From Aquipluma nitroreducens (GTDB lineage: Bacteria; Bacteroidota; Bacteroidia; Bacteroidales; Prolixibacteraceae), in contig NZ_AP018694.1 in the NCBI RefSeq assembly GCF_009689585.1, forward strand, positions 372,001 through 436,000: DNA of 64,000 bases. Direction: 5' to 3'. Made by a program: the position numbers and the translations under genes. The notes below the pieces were generated by a model. That model was not told the origin of the DNA and did not search any database. It saw nothing but the letters and a program-made list of their open reading frames with translations. The stretch's first letter is position 1. The number at the start of each line of letters is the position of its first letter. Below are positions 17,660 to 27,805 of this stretch, in pieces.

Positions 17660-18415
17660 TTATTCTGATTCAACAGTTTCTACGTTTTTGTTTCGTTGTC
17701 TTCTTCGTATTGATTCTCCTACAAGTTCCATTCGATGAGCATCATGAACAATACGGTCAAGTATTGCATCCGCAATTGTTTGTTCTCCGATAACCTCATA
17801 CCATTGTGCCACTGGCAACTGAGATGTTATAATGGTTGAGCGGTTTCCATGACGATCTTCGATGATTTCCATAAGTACCGACCTGTTTGATGCATCAAGC
17901 GGCTGCAAACCAAAGTCGTCCAGAATCAGAAGATCCTGCCGTTCTATCTTCGCAATTTCTCTGATGTACGAACCATCTGCTTTGGCCATTTTTAATCTTG
18001 TAAACAGCTTTGTAGTGTTGGCATAAAGTACTTTGAACCCGAGAGTACAGGCCTGATTTCCGATAGCAGAAGCAATGAAGCTTTTGCCTATTCCGGTACT
18101 ACCGGTGATCAGAAGATTCTCTTTTCTTCCGATAAAAGTACACTCAGCCATACGCATGAACTGATTTTTGTCCAGGTTGCGATCTATATCAAAGTGCAAC
18201 TGCTCAATGTTGGCTTTATAACGGAACTTTGCATTGCGCATTTGCCTCTCTATGCGGCGATTGTTACGATCATCCCATTCGGCATCAACAAGCATCGATA
18301 CCATTTCATCGCCTGTCATTTGAATCATGCTGCCATTCTCGATGCTTGTTCTAAAGGCCCGAACCATACCGAAGAACTTCATCTGTCTCATTTTTTGAAG
18401 CGTTTGCTCATTCAT
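17660..18415 (-). CDS. istB: IstB-type transposition helper ATPase (IS21 family)
   Basis: This 251-residue AAA+ ATPase assists the IstA transposase in target choice. It has the N-terminal IstB helical part (EQTLQKMRQMKFFGM), Walker A GSTGIGKS, Walker B DLLILDDFG, and the late LDRIVHDAHRMELVGESIR segment typical of the family. Start chosen at ATG 18415 (MNEQTLQK), since the eight codons before it do not resemble the family. It follows istA by about 65 bases on the same strand, and the frame is undamaged. Confidence 0.95.
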   Translation of the reverse strand: MNEQTLQKMRQMKFFGMVRAFRTSIENGSMIQMTGDEMVSMLVDAEWDDRNNRRIERQMRNAKFRYKANIEQLHFDIDRNLDKNQFMRMAECTFIGRKENLLITGSTGIGKSFIASAIGNQACTLGFKVLYANTTKLFTRLKMAKADGSYIREIAKIERQDLLILDDFGLQPLDASNRSVLMEIIEDRHGNRSTIITSQLPVAQWYEVIGEQTIADAILDRIVHDAHRMELVGESIRRRQRNKNVETVESE

Positions 18416-18482
18416 TTTATTTGATTTAAGGTTAAACAATACCCGGAGGGGTTAGCCGTTACAGCTGTCCTCCGGGGAGATA

Positions 18483-20021
18483 TTACCGGTAATAGTTTTT
18501 GCCACGTATATTCAGGTGAGGGGGCATTGACTGATCAACATGCTGCTGATCATCAACGTTTCGGTCAAGTCCTTTTTCAAGGATTACCCGGATGGTCTGA
18601 TAGCTGTAATCGCCATATTGAAGTGCACGGTGACAAGCATTGTTAAGCCGCTCTTTTCCGGCACGTACCGAAAAACTTAAAACTCCCTGGCAGGATCGAT
18701 AAGTCTGCTCCGGATGCTGTCTGGCATTTAGCAACTGGATAATATATTCTTTCGTTTGAGGGCCTACCTCTGCGGCTCGTTCGATAAATTTATCGGGGTT
18801 CCAGTCGCTCATGAAGCGGTGCTGCGAGGCCAGATGATCAGTTATTGTAGTGTGTCCAAAAAGGTGCCTGTTCCTTTTGTGCACTGCAATTCGCTCGTAG
18901 CGGTGATAAATTTCAACCTCAGATTGGCTGTAAAGCAAGGTTACCTTTTTGCCGATAAAATGGTAAGGAACACTGTAATAATGCTTATCCTCGGCAAGAC
19001 AGACGTAATTGTTCTTCATCACAGAAGCGATATAGCGTCGCTTCAACTCATATCTCTTTTCAGGTAAAGGGTGCAAAAAGTGTCGTTCAGTATCTTCGAA
19101 CAACTGTCGCCTGCTGAACGGCCTTCCGGTAAGCGGCCTGTTATTATGAGCTTCCAGAGCCTCCCTGATCGCGCTATTTAGAAGTTCAATGCAAGAATAT
19201 ACATTACCCTTTAAAGTGCTGTAAATCGAACGGTAAATGATTTTTACGGCACCTTCTACCAACGCTTTGTGTTTGGGTTTATACGGAGCAGCCGGTAAGG
19301 CCGCCATCGAATAATAGCTTACAAAGTCACGAAAAGCCTCATTAAGTGTCGGCTCATAGCGATTACTCTTGGTTACTGCAGACTTTAAGTTATCCGTAAC
19401 GATGGCATTGGGAACACCTCCAAAGTAATGTAATGCATTTTCGCAGGAGTTGATGAAGTCTTCTTTCTGTTGGGTATAACTGGCCTCTACGTAGGTCAAC
19501 TGACTTGCACCCAGTATGGCGACAAAAACCTCTACCTCTGTGATGTCTAATGTTTCCGGATCTAAAACCTTGAGTTTTTCGCCTGCATAATCAACATACA
19601 TCTTCTCCCCGGCCTTATGCTCAATGTGCATAACCGGATTACGAACCTTCTTCCACAGAAGATAATAATGCTTGAACTGTGAAAACCGATAGCCTGCAGG
19701 ATGCTGTTCAAAATATTGCTCCCAAAGCTTCTCCTTGGTGTTTCCCCGGATCTTCAATGCTTTTTCCATGGTGGGGAAAAATGCTTCCAGAGATTGATAA
19801 CGCAGATCATTCTCAATATGATTGCGTGGAACCATATCCAGAAACATCTGCTCAAGTTCAGTGTCACTCATCAGTTGAATCTCCTGGGGCGATTTGCCCG
19901 AAGCCAGGAACAACCTGATATACTTCTTAACACTATTGCGGGGAAGACCCGTCCGATCCCCGATGGACTGTTTACTTACACCTTCGGTGTAAAGCCTGAT
20001 AATGCTTCTTACCTTGCTCAT
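18483..20021 (-). CDS. istA: IstA-type DDE transposase (IS21 family)
   Basis: This transposase of about 512 residues has an N-terminal helix-turn-helix (VRSIIRLYTEGVSKQSIGD followed by TGLPRNSVKKYI). The retroviral-integrase-type core shows the acidic residues in MYVDYAGEKLKV, AIVTDNLKSAV and the downstream HKALVEGAVKII segment. A beta-barrel-like region follows (YYSVPYHFIGKKV). The start at ATG 20021 (MSKVRSII) matches other IstA proteins, and longer starts at 20042 and 20075 are possible. It is complete and in the usual istA-istB order. Confidence 0.95.
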   Translation of the reverse strand: MSKVRSIIRLYTEGVSKQSIGDRTGLPRNSVKKYIRLFLASGKSPQEIQLMSDTELEQMFLDMVPRNHIENDLRYQSLEAFFPTMEKALKIRGNTKEKLWEQYFEQHPAGYRFSQFKHYYLLWKKVRNPVMHIEHKAGEKMYVDYAGEKLKVLDPETLDITEVEVFVAILGASQLTYVEASYTQQKEDFINSCENALHYFGGVPNAIVTDNLKSAVTKSNRYEPTLNEAFRDFVSYYSMAALPAAPYKPKHKALVEGAVKIIYRSIYSTLKGNVYSCIELLNSAIREALEAHNNRPLTGRPFSRRQLFEDTERHFLHPLPEKRYELKRRYIASVMKNNYVCLAEDKHYYSVPYHFIGKKVTLLYSQSEVEIYHRYERIAVHKRNRHLFGHTTITDHLASQHRFMSDWNPDKFIERAAEVGPQTKEYIIQLLNARQHPEQTYRSCQGVLSFSVRAGKERLNNACHRALQYGDYSYQTIRVILEKGLDRNVDDQQHVDQSMPPHLNIRGKNYYR

Positions 20022-20477
20022 AATGATTAGTTTATTTGACATTTTGATTATATTGAACAAAGCCAACTTAATCATAAATGCCCGCTAATCAGCAAGGATA
20101 AATCGTTCTTAGAGGGTGGTCAATTTGCTCCGGCGAAACCCAACCATTTTGACCGGCGGAAGGTGGTCAATTTGTTCCGGCGCACACTGGATATTTGTTC
20201 CGGCGTGTCCAACTGGCAGCCGGTTTTAAGTAAATAAAAGATGGCATTGAAAATGTCACGCAAAGAATGTTTTCTCTTGCGGTTGTCCTTTAAAATGCGA
20301 CTTAAAAGCATCCATTGGCAATCGGAAAGGTTGGTCGAATAGTGTTTTATATGTTCTTAACAGTTGGAAACCATTAAGATAGCGAAACAAAATTGATCAA
20401 ACAATTGATAATCAATGTTTTATATTATTATTTGTTAAATTAAAACAGTCTCTTTAAATTAATATTCAGATTATGAG

Positions 20478-21431
20478 TTAATTTAGTTTATGGATGAATT
20501 CGGTTAAATCAATATGTTTCCCTAGACTTAATTTCTGCTTTAATCTATATTTGCTTTTCCTGACGCTTTCTGGTGAAATCCCAAGTATAAGTGATAATTG
20601 AAGAGTATCCAAGTTGACAAAAATAGCAGAAATGATAATGGTATCCTGCTGAGTCAACTGAGGAAACTGAATAAACAAATTTGAAATAAAATTCGGATAA
20701 GTCTGGTTAAATTTTAATTGGAATGTAGTTAAACTATTTAATAAAACTGATTTTTTTTGGATTTTATTTTTGAGATCAACCAATACCTGTCTCTGTTCCT
20801 CGGCAATTCCCTTTTTTTGAAGTTCTGCAGACAATTGTTTTGCCATGTTTTGCATAGTTGTATTAATCTCGATTAAGCGAAGCGCTTCTTGCATCAGCTC
20901 TGTTTGGTTTTCATTTAGCTTCCCAATTACTTCAGTATTTGTTGCAGAAATATCTTCAATAATGGTTTTTTGATTTTTAATTTGCTCTAAAAGTTCAGAA
21001 ATTTTGGATTTTAGTTCACTTTCAATTTCTTCGATCTGTAACTTTATCCGTTTTTCAATTGACTTACTTTTGGCTAACCTTGTATTGATTGCTTTCAGGA
21101 GTTCATAAATCGTAAAAGGCTTAATCAGATAATCATCAGCGCCTAATTCCATACCTGCCCTGAAATTTTCCCGTTCTGCCAAAGCTGTAATAAATATGAA
21201 AGGAATTTGAAGCTCTCCATCTTCTGATTTTAGCAATTGTAACACATCATAACCATCCATTCCAGGCATCATAATATCACATAAAATCAGATCGGGTAAA
21301 TTTTCTTTGGCCATCTGAATCCCAATTTTGCCAACATCTGCTCCTATCACTTCAAAACCTTCCAGTTCCAACGCATCAGTGATATTTTCCCGTAGTGAAA
21401 CGGTATCTTCAATGATCAGGATTTTCGTCAT
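20478..21431 (-). CDS. Response regulator: receiver, coiled coil and helix-turn-helix
   Basis: This 317-residue protein has an N-terminal receiver domain (1-120) with the acidic pair E8-D9, phosphoacceptor Asp52 in ILCDIMMPGMDG, Thr82 and Lys104 (LIKPF). A long heptad-rich stretch (about 120-245) should dimerise. The C-terminal part (about 250-317) with LSLILGISPESVRKSKYRL reads as the GerE/LuxR-like helix-turn-helix found in many Bacteroidota regulators. It is the last gene of a three-gene minus-strand signalling set, about 100 bases after the large histidine kinase that is its likely partner. It is probably a DNA-binding output. Its targets are unknown, but the polysaccharide locus is next to the set. 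Confidence 0.9.
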   Translation of the reverse strand: MTKILIIEDTVSLRENITDALELEGFEVIGADVGKIGIQMAKENLPDLILCDIMMPGMDGYDVLQLLKSEDGELQIPFIFITALAERENFRAGMELGADDYLIKPFTIYELLKAINTRLAKSKSIEKRIKLQIEEIESELKSKISELLEQIKNQKTIIEDISATNTEVIGKLNENQTELMQEALRLIEINTTMQNMAKQLSAELQKKGIAEEQRQVLVDLKNKIQKKSVLLNSLTTFQLKFNQTYPNFISNLFIQFPQLTQQDTIIISAIFVNLDTLQLSLILGISPESVRKSKYRLKQKLSLGKHIDLTEFIHKLN

Positions 21432-21530
21432 TTTGGTTGTGTAATTAAAAAATTAATTTAAGTGTAATTGCTGTCAATTCCAAAGTCCAGAATATTATAC
21501 ATTAAAATTGAAAGGATTAGCATTAATTTA

Positions 21531-24500
21531 TCAATCTTTCCGAGCGTAACTATAATTAGTGATTAAATCGACAGGAAAATGCAAAGAAAATGTAGTCCCT
21601 TTATCTACATTATTTGAACAAGAAACCGTTCCTCCATGCAATGCTACCGACTCACGAACAATACTCAATCCCAAACCATTACCCTGGATGGTTGAAACAT
21701 TATTCGCTCTGAAAAATGGTGTAAATAAATGTTTAATATCTTCTTCCGGTATTCCTATTCCTTTATCCTTAACACTGAAGATCAATTCGTTATTTTCAAG
21801 TTTTAATTCAATCTTAATTGAGATATCATCACCTGAATATTTAATTGCATTTGATATCAAATTATTAATGGCTTGTATTATTAGCCGTTCATCGACTCTA
21901 GCAATAAGAGTCTTAAAAGGATAATTAAATACGATTTGGCCTTTTATCGATTTCGCCGAAATAAATTCGTTAGTGATATTTAGACACATGGCAATAAAAT
22001 CTTCATCTTTTGGTCTGAAGACAATCTTCCCTTCCTGCATTTTGGAAAGTTGTAATACATTATTTACAATGTCGGTCAGGTGTAAAACATGATTCTTAAT
22101 TTTTGTCAGCCTAGATACTACCTGTTCAATATTCATTTTTTGATAGTGAGAAATCAACGTATCACTAATCATAAGAATTGACGCAAGTGGCGTCCGGAAC
22201 TCATGTGATGTTGTCGCTACAAAACGCGACTTCAACTCACTAAGCTCTTTTTCTTTTTCTATTCCTTTCTGCAATTGTTCTTCAAAGAGTTTGCGACCGG
22301 TAATATCTTTGTGTGTCCCAATAATTCGCAATGGCTTTCCATCACTCGCCCACTCAATTAATTTACCACGGTCAAGTATCCATTTGTAGTTTCCATCTTT
22401 GGAGAGCATTCTGTATTCATTATAGTAGAATTCAGTTTCGCCATTAAAATGTTTATCCAATTCAGAAAGACATGAATTTAAATCATCAGGATGAATGAGT
22501 CTTTTCCATTCATCAATTTTGTTTTCAATTTCAGAAACAGAATAACCCAACATGATTTTCCATTGGTCGGAGAAAAATACCTCATCGGTTATAAGATTCC
22601 AGTCCCAGGCGCCATCACCCGACCCTTCAATCGCAAAATGCCATCTTTCCTCACTCTTTTGAAGAGCCAGTTCCATTTCCTTACGTTTTGTAATATCAAT
22701 CTTTATGGCTATAAAACTTGTGATTTTACCATTATAATTAATTACAGGAGTTATTGTCAATTCTTCGTGGAAAAGACTTCCGTCCTTTCTTCGGTTTATC
22801 ATTTCACCGCTCCAGACTCTTCCATCAAGGATCGTATTCCACAACGTTTCAAAAAAATTTCTGTCCTGAATTCCGGAGTTTACAATTTGTCTTGGATTTT
22901 TCCCAATGATTTCTGATATCGGATATCCCGAGAGTTTGGAAAAACTACTATTTGTCCATTGAATAATGCCATCGATATCTGTAATAATAATAGCCAACGA
23001 AAAGGCATCAAAAGCCAGGTTTTGCATTTTGAGTTTAGCTTCCGCCTTTTGCCGTTCTGTGATGTCCCGTGATATTCCGTAAAGAGCAACTTTCCCATTC
23101 CACTGCCCGAACACAAATTTGGTCTCAACGGGTATAGATTCACCATCTTTTCTACATAGCGGTACCGAACAAATCACGGATTTACCTCTTGCCATTTTTT
23201 TAATAATAAATGTAACTTCGCTCCTTCTCTCCGGAATATGAACTTCCGAAATCAGCTTGCCCAGAAGTTCATCCTTTGCATAGCAAAGAACTCTTCCAAC
23301 AATGGGATTTGTACGAATGATTTCCCCGCCTGTACTTAAAATAAACATGAAATCATTAAGAGAATCAAAAATCAGTTTAAAATTCCTTTGACTCAACTTC
23401 AATGCATTTTCTGATTTTATGCGGGCAAGCGTTCCTCCTATCTGGACTGCAATTATTTCTAAAGCAATTTTAGATGTATCTTTTAATCTTTCCGTTACTC
23501 GTGATGCTATATTGACTGAACCTATAAATTTCGCCTCATGCCTGATTGGAATTACTCCGACTTGCTTTAGATTTTCACGAACAAATAACCCGGAATTCTT
23601 AATTACTTCACTATAAAAACCATAAACAGGCTCGCCTTTCCGGATGATCTGGAAGTGAACTTCCTCCGGAGAATACTGTCGGACTGAATCAATGAATTCT
23701 GAAGAAAATCCTTTGTGTGCAACAAGTTCAAGGTTCCCGGTTTGTTCATTGATCAAATAAACTCCGGCAGCGTGTATGTCCTCAACCTGCAGCATCGAAT
23801 GAATCACATGAAATAAGGCTTGTCTTATGGTAGTGGTTGTTGCCAGGATAAAACCCAGGTTGCGATGAATGGTTGAGTATTGTTCATTTAATTTACTGTC
23901 GGTAATATCCCGAATAATGGAGAGACCTTCATTATCCGAAATAGCAATCATCCGGTTTTCATAAAAACGGTGTTCATTATTAGCGGAAAGGTTATACTCG
24001 AATTTAGTAACTTCTTTAGTTAGCAGCGTCTTTCGCCATCCTTCTCTTGTTCTCGCACAAAGCTCATCATGTAAAATTCCATCAATTTTTGCCTCTGAAA
24101 ATATCTCTTCCGAATTATATAACGAATTTTGGGAATGATTGTTAAACTTAGAAAATGTTCCATCTTTTCTAATTTTAAACAACAAATCAGGAATTGCCCT
24201 TACAATAGCCGTATTTTCATTTTCACTTTTGATAAGTTGTTCTTCTGCATTTTTTCGTCGGGTAATATCAAAAGCTGCACCTATAAATCCCTGAATGTTT
24301 CCCAATTCGTCTTCCAGTTTACTGATTGTAACTAAAACATTGATCCTCGTCCCATCTTTACTTCTAAAGGTTCTTTCGATTCCATCGCTATGTTTCTTTT
24401 GATTGAGATTTTGATTGATTGTTTGCAAAAAAAATTGCGAATCTTTAAACAGATCGGAGTTAGAATTATGGCCTGGAGATGGCTTTAGTTCATCAGGATC

Positions 24501-26138
24501 GTAAAAAATCAAAGGTGTATAGACTCCAATGACTTCTTCTGCTTTATATCCAAGCATTTTCTCAGCAAAAGGATTGAATGATTTGATGATGCCATTCTTA
24601 TCGGTTGAAATGACTATTAATTCAATATTATCAACAATGGCGTGATTTAGTTCAAGAAGCGCAAAAATCTCATTGCTTCTTTCTTCAACTTTCTCATTTA
24701 ACTGATTATTAATCTCTTTTAATCTGACTTCATCCTTTATTCGGCCAAACCCGTTTCCCAGAATTTTCCCCAGCAGGGTTAATGAAAGGATATCTTTATC
24801 CTGCCAATTCCTTTCCTCTCTAATCGAATCAAAAACAAGGAAGCCAATAAGAGAATTATCAGCTAATAATGGTATTGCCAGTAAAGATTTGATATTATGA
24901 ATTCTGAGAATTTCTTTTTCGGATCGCGCTTCGGATGGTAAATTATCAGTTAACGGAATATAGATTGGTTCAAATTTTTTAAGTTTGTTCATCCACCAAG
25001 GCATCAGCCATATAGGAACATCCTTTGAATCCTGAATTTGGGGCCGAATTCCTACCTTGCACCATTCATGGGTAATATTACAAAACAAACCATCTTCAGC
25101 AAGTATGAAAATATAACTCCGATCAATATCAAAGAAATTTCCGAATTTTCTCAAAACCAGGGTTACAGAATCATCAAAATATTCTTTTTTTATATTAATG
25201 AAGTCATTAGAAACTTCAGCCATAATATGTCTGAGTTCTGAGTGCTTCTCTCTGCTTTTACTTTCAGTTATATCCGTAAATATTATCAAGGTAAAAAAAT
25301 TAAACCCTGCTCTATCTAAGTGAGATGAAAATGAGATTTTTATAGTTTTATTTTTGCCACCCAACGTAACAATATCAACCTCATAACCATTTTTTTTTTC
25401 TTCCCATTTGTCTGATTCTTCCCGAATAATCGAAAGTTGATCAGAATTTATAAACTCCTTTAAATTACGGTTTTTTAATTCTTCGGGAGCAGCTTCAAAA
25501 ATTAATTCTCCCGAAGGATTAATATAAATTATGGATCCATTTTGATCAACGATCCCTGCACCTTCTAATAGGTCCTTAAGAAGAAGGCGATATTTTACTT
25601 TGCTTTCTATACATAAGTCCTGATTATTTCTTTGTCCGGAATTGTAACCGACTATGTCAATCATGCATTCGGCTCCATTAGCTGACAAAATCCCTTCTAA
25701 TTGTATTGTTTCGGAACGATTGGAACGTTTAGAAAGTGCGGTATTGCAACAAACTTTTTGTGAGGATTTGAAAACATGAATTAAAAATTCATTAAAGGGA
25801 ACAGAAGCACTAGTATCCAGGAAATCAATAAGTCGATTCCCTTTCAATTGATTTATCTGCTTACCCAAAATTTTTGATGCATTTATATCTAATCCGAGAA
25901 TAACACCTTCCTGGTTAAAAGTAAGTCTGCCTAAATTAGTATGATTGTAAGAATTGCCATGTTTTTGCAATTGATCTTCCAGTAACTTTTTGCCCCTCCG
26001 CAGTTTTTCATTTTCCAATTCCAATTCCAGCTGGTGAGCCTTTAATTCATCAATGAGTTTCCTGCATTCATCGAGCGAATCTGAACCCTGATTAGTGTCA
26101 GAGATCTTTTCTTTATCTTTTTTTGCTGATCTTTTCAT
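21531..26138 (-). CDS. Very large soluble sensor histidine kinase (multiple PAS, two GAF)
   Basis: This protein of about 1535 residues has no membrane helix that I can find. After a basic N-terminus and a coiled coil I count about seven PAS-like units and two GAF-like units. They run roughly PAS, PAS, GAF (NDFINIKKEYFDDSVTLV), coiled coil, PAS, PAS, GAF (LGFILATTTTIRQALF), then three PAS. The kinase core follows: H-box VATTSHEFRTPLASIL (about 1290), N-box NNLISNAIKYSG, G1 VKDKGIGIPEED and G2 GNGLGLSIV. PAC-type tails such as GIIGTHKDIT-like and FIAIKIDITKRK follow several PAS units. It probably senses small ligands or redox state in the cytoplasm and phosphorylates the adjacent regulator. Start chosen at MKRSAKK; a longer start at 26201 is open. 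Confidence 0.93.
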   Translation of the reverse strand: MKRSAKKDKEKISDTNQGSDSLDECRKLIDELKAHQLELELENEKLRRGKKLLEDQLQKHGNSYNHTNLGRLTFNQEGVILGLDINASKILGKQINQLKGNRLIDFLDTSASVPFNEFLIHVFKSSQKVCCNTALSKRSNRSETIQLEGILSANGAECMIDIVGYNSGQRNNQDLCIESKVKYRLLLKDLLEGAGIVDQNGSIIYINPSGELIFEAAPEELKNRNLKEFINSDQLSIIREESDKWEEKKNGYEVDIVTLGGKNKTIKISFSSHLDRAGFNFFTLIIFTDITESKSREKHSELRHIMAEVSNDFINIKKEYFDDSVTLVLRKFGNFFDIDRSYIFILAEDGLFCNITHEWCKVGIRPQIQDSKDVPIWLMPWWMNKLKKFEPIYIPLTDNLPSEARSEKEILRIHNIKSLLAIPLLADNSLIGFLVFDSIREERNWQDKDILSLTLLGKILGNGFGRIKDEVRLKEINNQLNEKVEERSNEIFALLELNHAIVDNIELIVISTDKNGIIKSFNPFAEKMLGYKAEEVIGVYTPLIFYDPDELKPSPGHNSNSDLFKDSQFFLQTINQNLNQKKHSDGIERTFRSKDGTRINVLVTISKLEDELGNIQGFIGAAFDITRRKNAEEQLIKSENENTAIVRAIPDLLFKIRKDGTFSKFNNHSQNSLYNSEEIFSEAKIDGILHDELCARTREGWRKTLLTKEVTKFEYNLSANNEHRFYENRMIAISDNEGLSIIRDITDSKLNEQYSTIHRNLGFILATTTTIRQALFHVIHSMLQVEDIHAAGVYLINEQTGNLELVAHKGFSSEFIDSVRQYSPEEVHFQIIRKGEPVYGFYSEVIKNSGLFVRENLKQVGVIPIRHEAKFIGSVNIASRVTERLKDTSKIALEIIAVQIGGTLARIKSENALKLSQRNFKLIFDSLNDFMFILSTGGEIIRTNPIVGRVLCYAKDELLGKLISEVHIPERRSEVTFIIKKMARGKSVICSVPLCRKDGESIPVETKFVFGQWNGKVALYGISRDITERQKAEAKLKMQNLAFDAFSLAIIITDIDGIIQWTNSSFSKLSGYPISEIIGKNPRQIVNSGIQDRNFFETLWNTILDGRVWSGEMINRRKDGSLFHEELTITPVINYNGKITSFIAIKIDITKRKEMELALQKSEERWHFAIEGSGDGAWDWNLITDEVFFSDQWKIMLGYSVSEIENKIDEWKRLIHPDDLNSCLSELDKHFNGETEFYYNEYRMLSKDGNYKWILDRGKLIEWASDGKPLRIIGTHKDITGRKLFEEQLQKGIEKEKELSELKSRFVATTSHEFRTPLASILMISDTLISHYQKMNIEQVVSRLTKIKNHVLHLTDIVNNVLQLSKMQEGKIVFRPKDEDFIAMCLNITNEFISAKSIKGQIVFNYPFKTLIARVDERLIIQAINNLISNAIKYSGDDISIKIELKLENNELIFSVKDKGIGIPEEDIKHLFTPFFRANNVSTIQGNGLGLSIVRESVALHGGTVSCSNNVDKGTTFSLHFPVDLITNYSYARKD

Positions 26139-26439
26139 AAAATAGCTACTTTTCAAACCGCAATTTAATATGCTTTGCACATTAAATTGTGGTAGTATCA
26201 TGTCATTTCAATTCTGAAAAATCCTCAGATCAGAATTATTATTTTTTTTACTTATTCTATAATAGAGGCATATTAATCGCAACGGGGAGGAGTCGTCTGG
26301 TTCTCAATTATCAATCAACCAATGAATTACATTTTAACAATTCTCCCCAATAAACGATTATTATATACTCCCAATATATATATATATAAATACTCATAAA
26401 GTTTTACAGAGACATTGGTTTCTAATATGTAGAAAAATA

Positions 26440-27528
26440 TTATCCCGGGATTTGTGGTGATGCCGGTAGGGTTAATTTCACTATTGTTCCTTGTGTGGTG
26501 TTTGAAATCTGTAAAGTTCCGTGGTATCTCTGGGTTATCAACATGGAAGTAATCAAACCAAAGCCAGATCCTTGTTGCGCGATTTTCTTCTGGTTAAACT
26601 GATTGAACGCACCAATATCGGACACATTATCAATCGGAAATCCAATACCATGATCCTGGATCTGGATCTCCAGGTGGTTGTTGTAAGTAGCATTCATTAC
26701 CACTACATTCGATTTTGGCTCCGAAAATTTAAAGGCATTGTCGACCAATTCTCTGATCAGGAACACAAAATCGTCATAGTCAATGATCAATTCAGCATTT
26801 TCTAACTTAAACATCAAATCACCAACCCGTTCGTATTTCTTTGCGACCCTGATTGAAACTTTTGCAATAATTTCATGAATATTATTTAAACCAGCATTAT
26901 CAGAACCAAAATCATTCTTTGAGCTAATTAAGACATAGTTTAGATAATTATTAATAATACTGTGCAAACGATTGCCGTTCAGTTCAATCTCTGATGCCAT
27001 TTCTTTTATTTCATACCTGCTCAAAGATTCAGTATCATCTTTAATCAGGCTTGCAAATCCAAGTATTCCATTTAAGGGAGTTAATAATTCATGCGGTAAA
27101 GTGTGAAGTACTCTCGCTCTAAGATCATTTAGCCGGGCTTGTATCCTGTTATTTATCTCGACCGATTTTTGAAGTCTTACACAAATAACCTTTAATAATT
27201 TCTCCAGCAAAATTGGCTTTACTATGAAGTCATCTGCCCCAAGCTCCATCCCTTTTCGAATCTCGTCCTGCTCAGCCAATGCAGTTAAAAAGATGAATGG
27301 AATCAATGCCGTAGAAGTATCGTTTTGTAATTGTCGGTATACTTCAAAACCATCTAGTTCAGGCATCCGGATGTCGCATAAAATTAGATGCGGTTTTTTC
27401 GTTTTTGCTATTTCAATTCCCTCAAAACCATCACCTGCTCCAAAAACATCATAACCTTCAAATTTCAGTGCCTCTAATACTTCTTCACGCAAGCAAGTAT
27501 TATCATCGATAAATAATATTTTTTCCAT
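26440..27528 (-). CDS. Receiver-histidine kinase hybrid
   Basis: This 362-residue protein carries an N-terminal receiver (1-120; Asp52 in ILCDIRMPELDG, Lys at IVKPI), then a histidine kinase core. The core has H-box LPHELLTPLNGILGF (about 155), N-box ELVDNAFKFSEP, G1 QDHGIGFP and G2 GSGFGLI. No sensor domain or membrane helix is present, so phosphorylation of its own receiver is the likely input. It lies upstream of the large PAS/GAF kinase on the same strand, about 300 bases apart, and its receiver is similar in sequence to that of the regulator at 20478. The three genes look like one phosphorelay. Confidence 0.92.
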   Translation of the reverse strand: MEKILFIDDNTCLREEVLEALKFEGYDVFGAGDGFEGIEIAKTKKPHLILCDIRMPELDGFEVYRQLQNDTSTALIPFIFLTALAEQDEIRKGMELGADDFIVKPILLEKLLKVICVRLQKSVEINNRIQARLNDLRARVLHTLPHELLTPLNGILGFASLIKDDTESLSRYEIKEMASEIELNGNRLHSIINNYLNYVLISSKNDFGSDNAGLNNIHEIIAKVSIRVAKKYERVGDLMFKLENAELIIDYDDFVFLIRELVDNAFKFSEPKSNVVVMNATYNNHLEIQIQDHGIGFPIDNVSDIGAFNQFNQKKIAQQGSGFGLITSMLITQRYHGTLQISNTTQGTIVKLTLPASPQIPG

Positions 27529-27784
27529 AAGCAGATTTACTCAATCGAGATTCAATAGTAAATAAATATCTGTTCACATTCCGTTCATGACCTGAATCAA
27601 TTATTTCTTTTATGACAGCTTAATCCTTTTGAATAAATTTCTTCCGATAGTAAATAATCTGAGTTAGTAATACTTTAAAAACTGAACTTCGAATTATTCC
27701 GGTTAATGCGCTATGCTTATCAAATACTTCTAATCGATGGAGTCAAGACAAAAAAAGATAATTATACAAAAACTATAAGCTATC

Positions 27785-27805
27785 GGGCGTGGACAATACA
27801 TGGAC
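27785..27805 (+). promoter_or_regulatory. TGGACA direct-repeat site, left copy
   Basis: GTGGACAATACATGGAC contains two TGGACA-type half-sites starting 11 bases apart, one helical turn. The 21-base site matches the right copy at 28657-28677, in inverted orientation, with two mismatches. It is about 257 bases upstream of the receiver-kinase gene. It could be a regulator-binding site or half of an invertible segment. Confidence 0.45.

Larger units (their letters stand above)
17522..20211 (-). mobile_element. Complete IS21-family element with 6-bp target duplication
   Basis: This 2690-bp element encodes IstA and IstB on the minus strand. It is bounded by ACTGGC on both sides (17516-17521 and 20212-20217). 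Its ends are inverted and share TGGA-N3-GCCGG at the tips. Both also contain an identical 29-base segment (GTGTGCGCCGGAACAAATTG within it), next to further GCCGG/AAATTGACCA copies, as expected of the multiple terminal repeats in IS21-type elements. Both genes are intact, so it may still be mobile. It lies inside an IS5-type transposase relic. Confidence 0.88.
17278..20350 (-). pseudogene. IS5-type transposase relic, split by the IS21-type element
   Basis: The N-terminal piece (20218-20350) reads YSTNLSDCQWMLLSRIL and KRKHSLRDIFNAIFYLLKTG, ending CQ. The C-terminal piece (17515 downward) resumes WRMLHGCFPKWELVYYYF and TKWKNFGITE, then a stop. In a shifted frame it gives [20 protein letters not shown] and [13 protein letters not shown], which includes the first catalytic Asp of an IS5-family DDE transposase. 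The two pieces join as TGCQWRML once the IS21-type element and one copy of its 6-bp duplication are removed. The rest of the C-terminus is gone, because the sequence passes into the TOPRIM relic at about 17278. The start codon also seems lost (ATA at 20348-20350). Confidence 0.75.
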
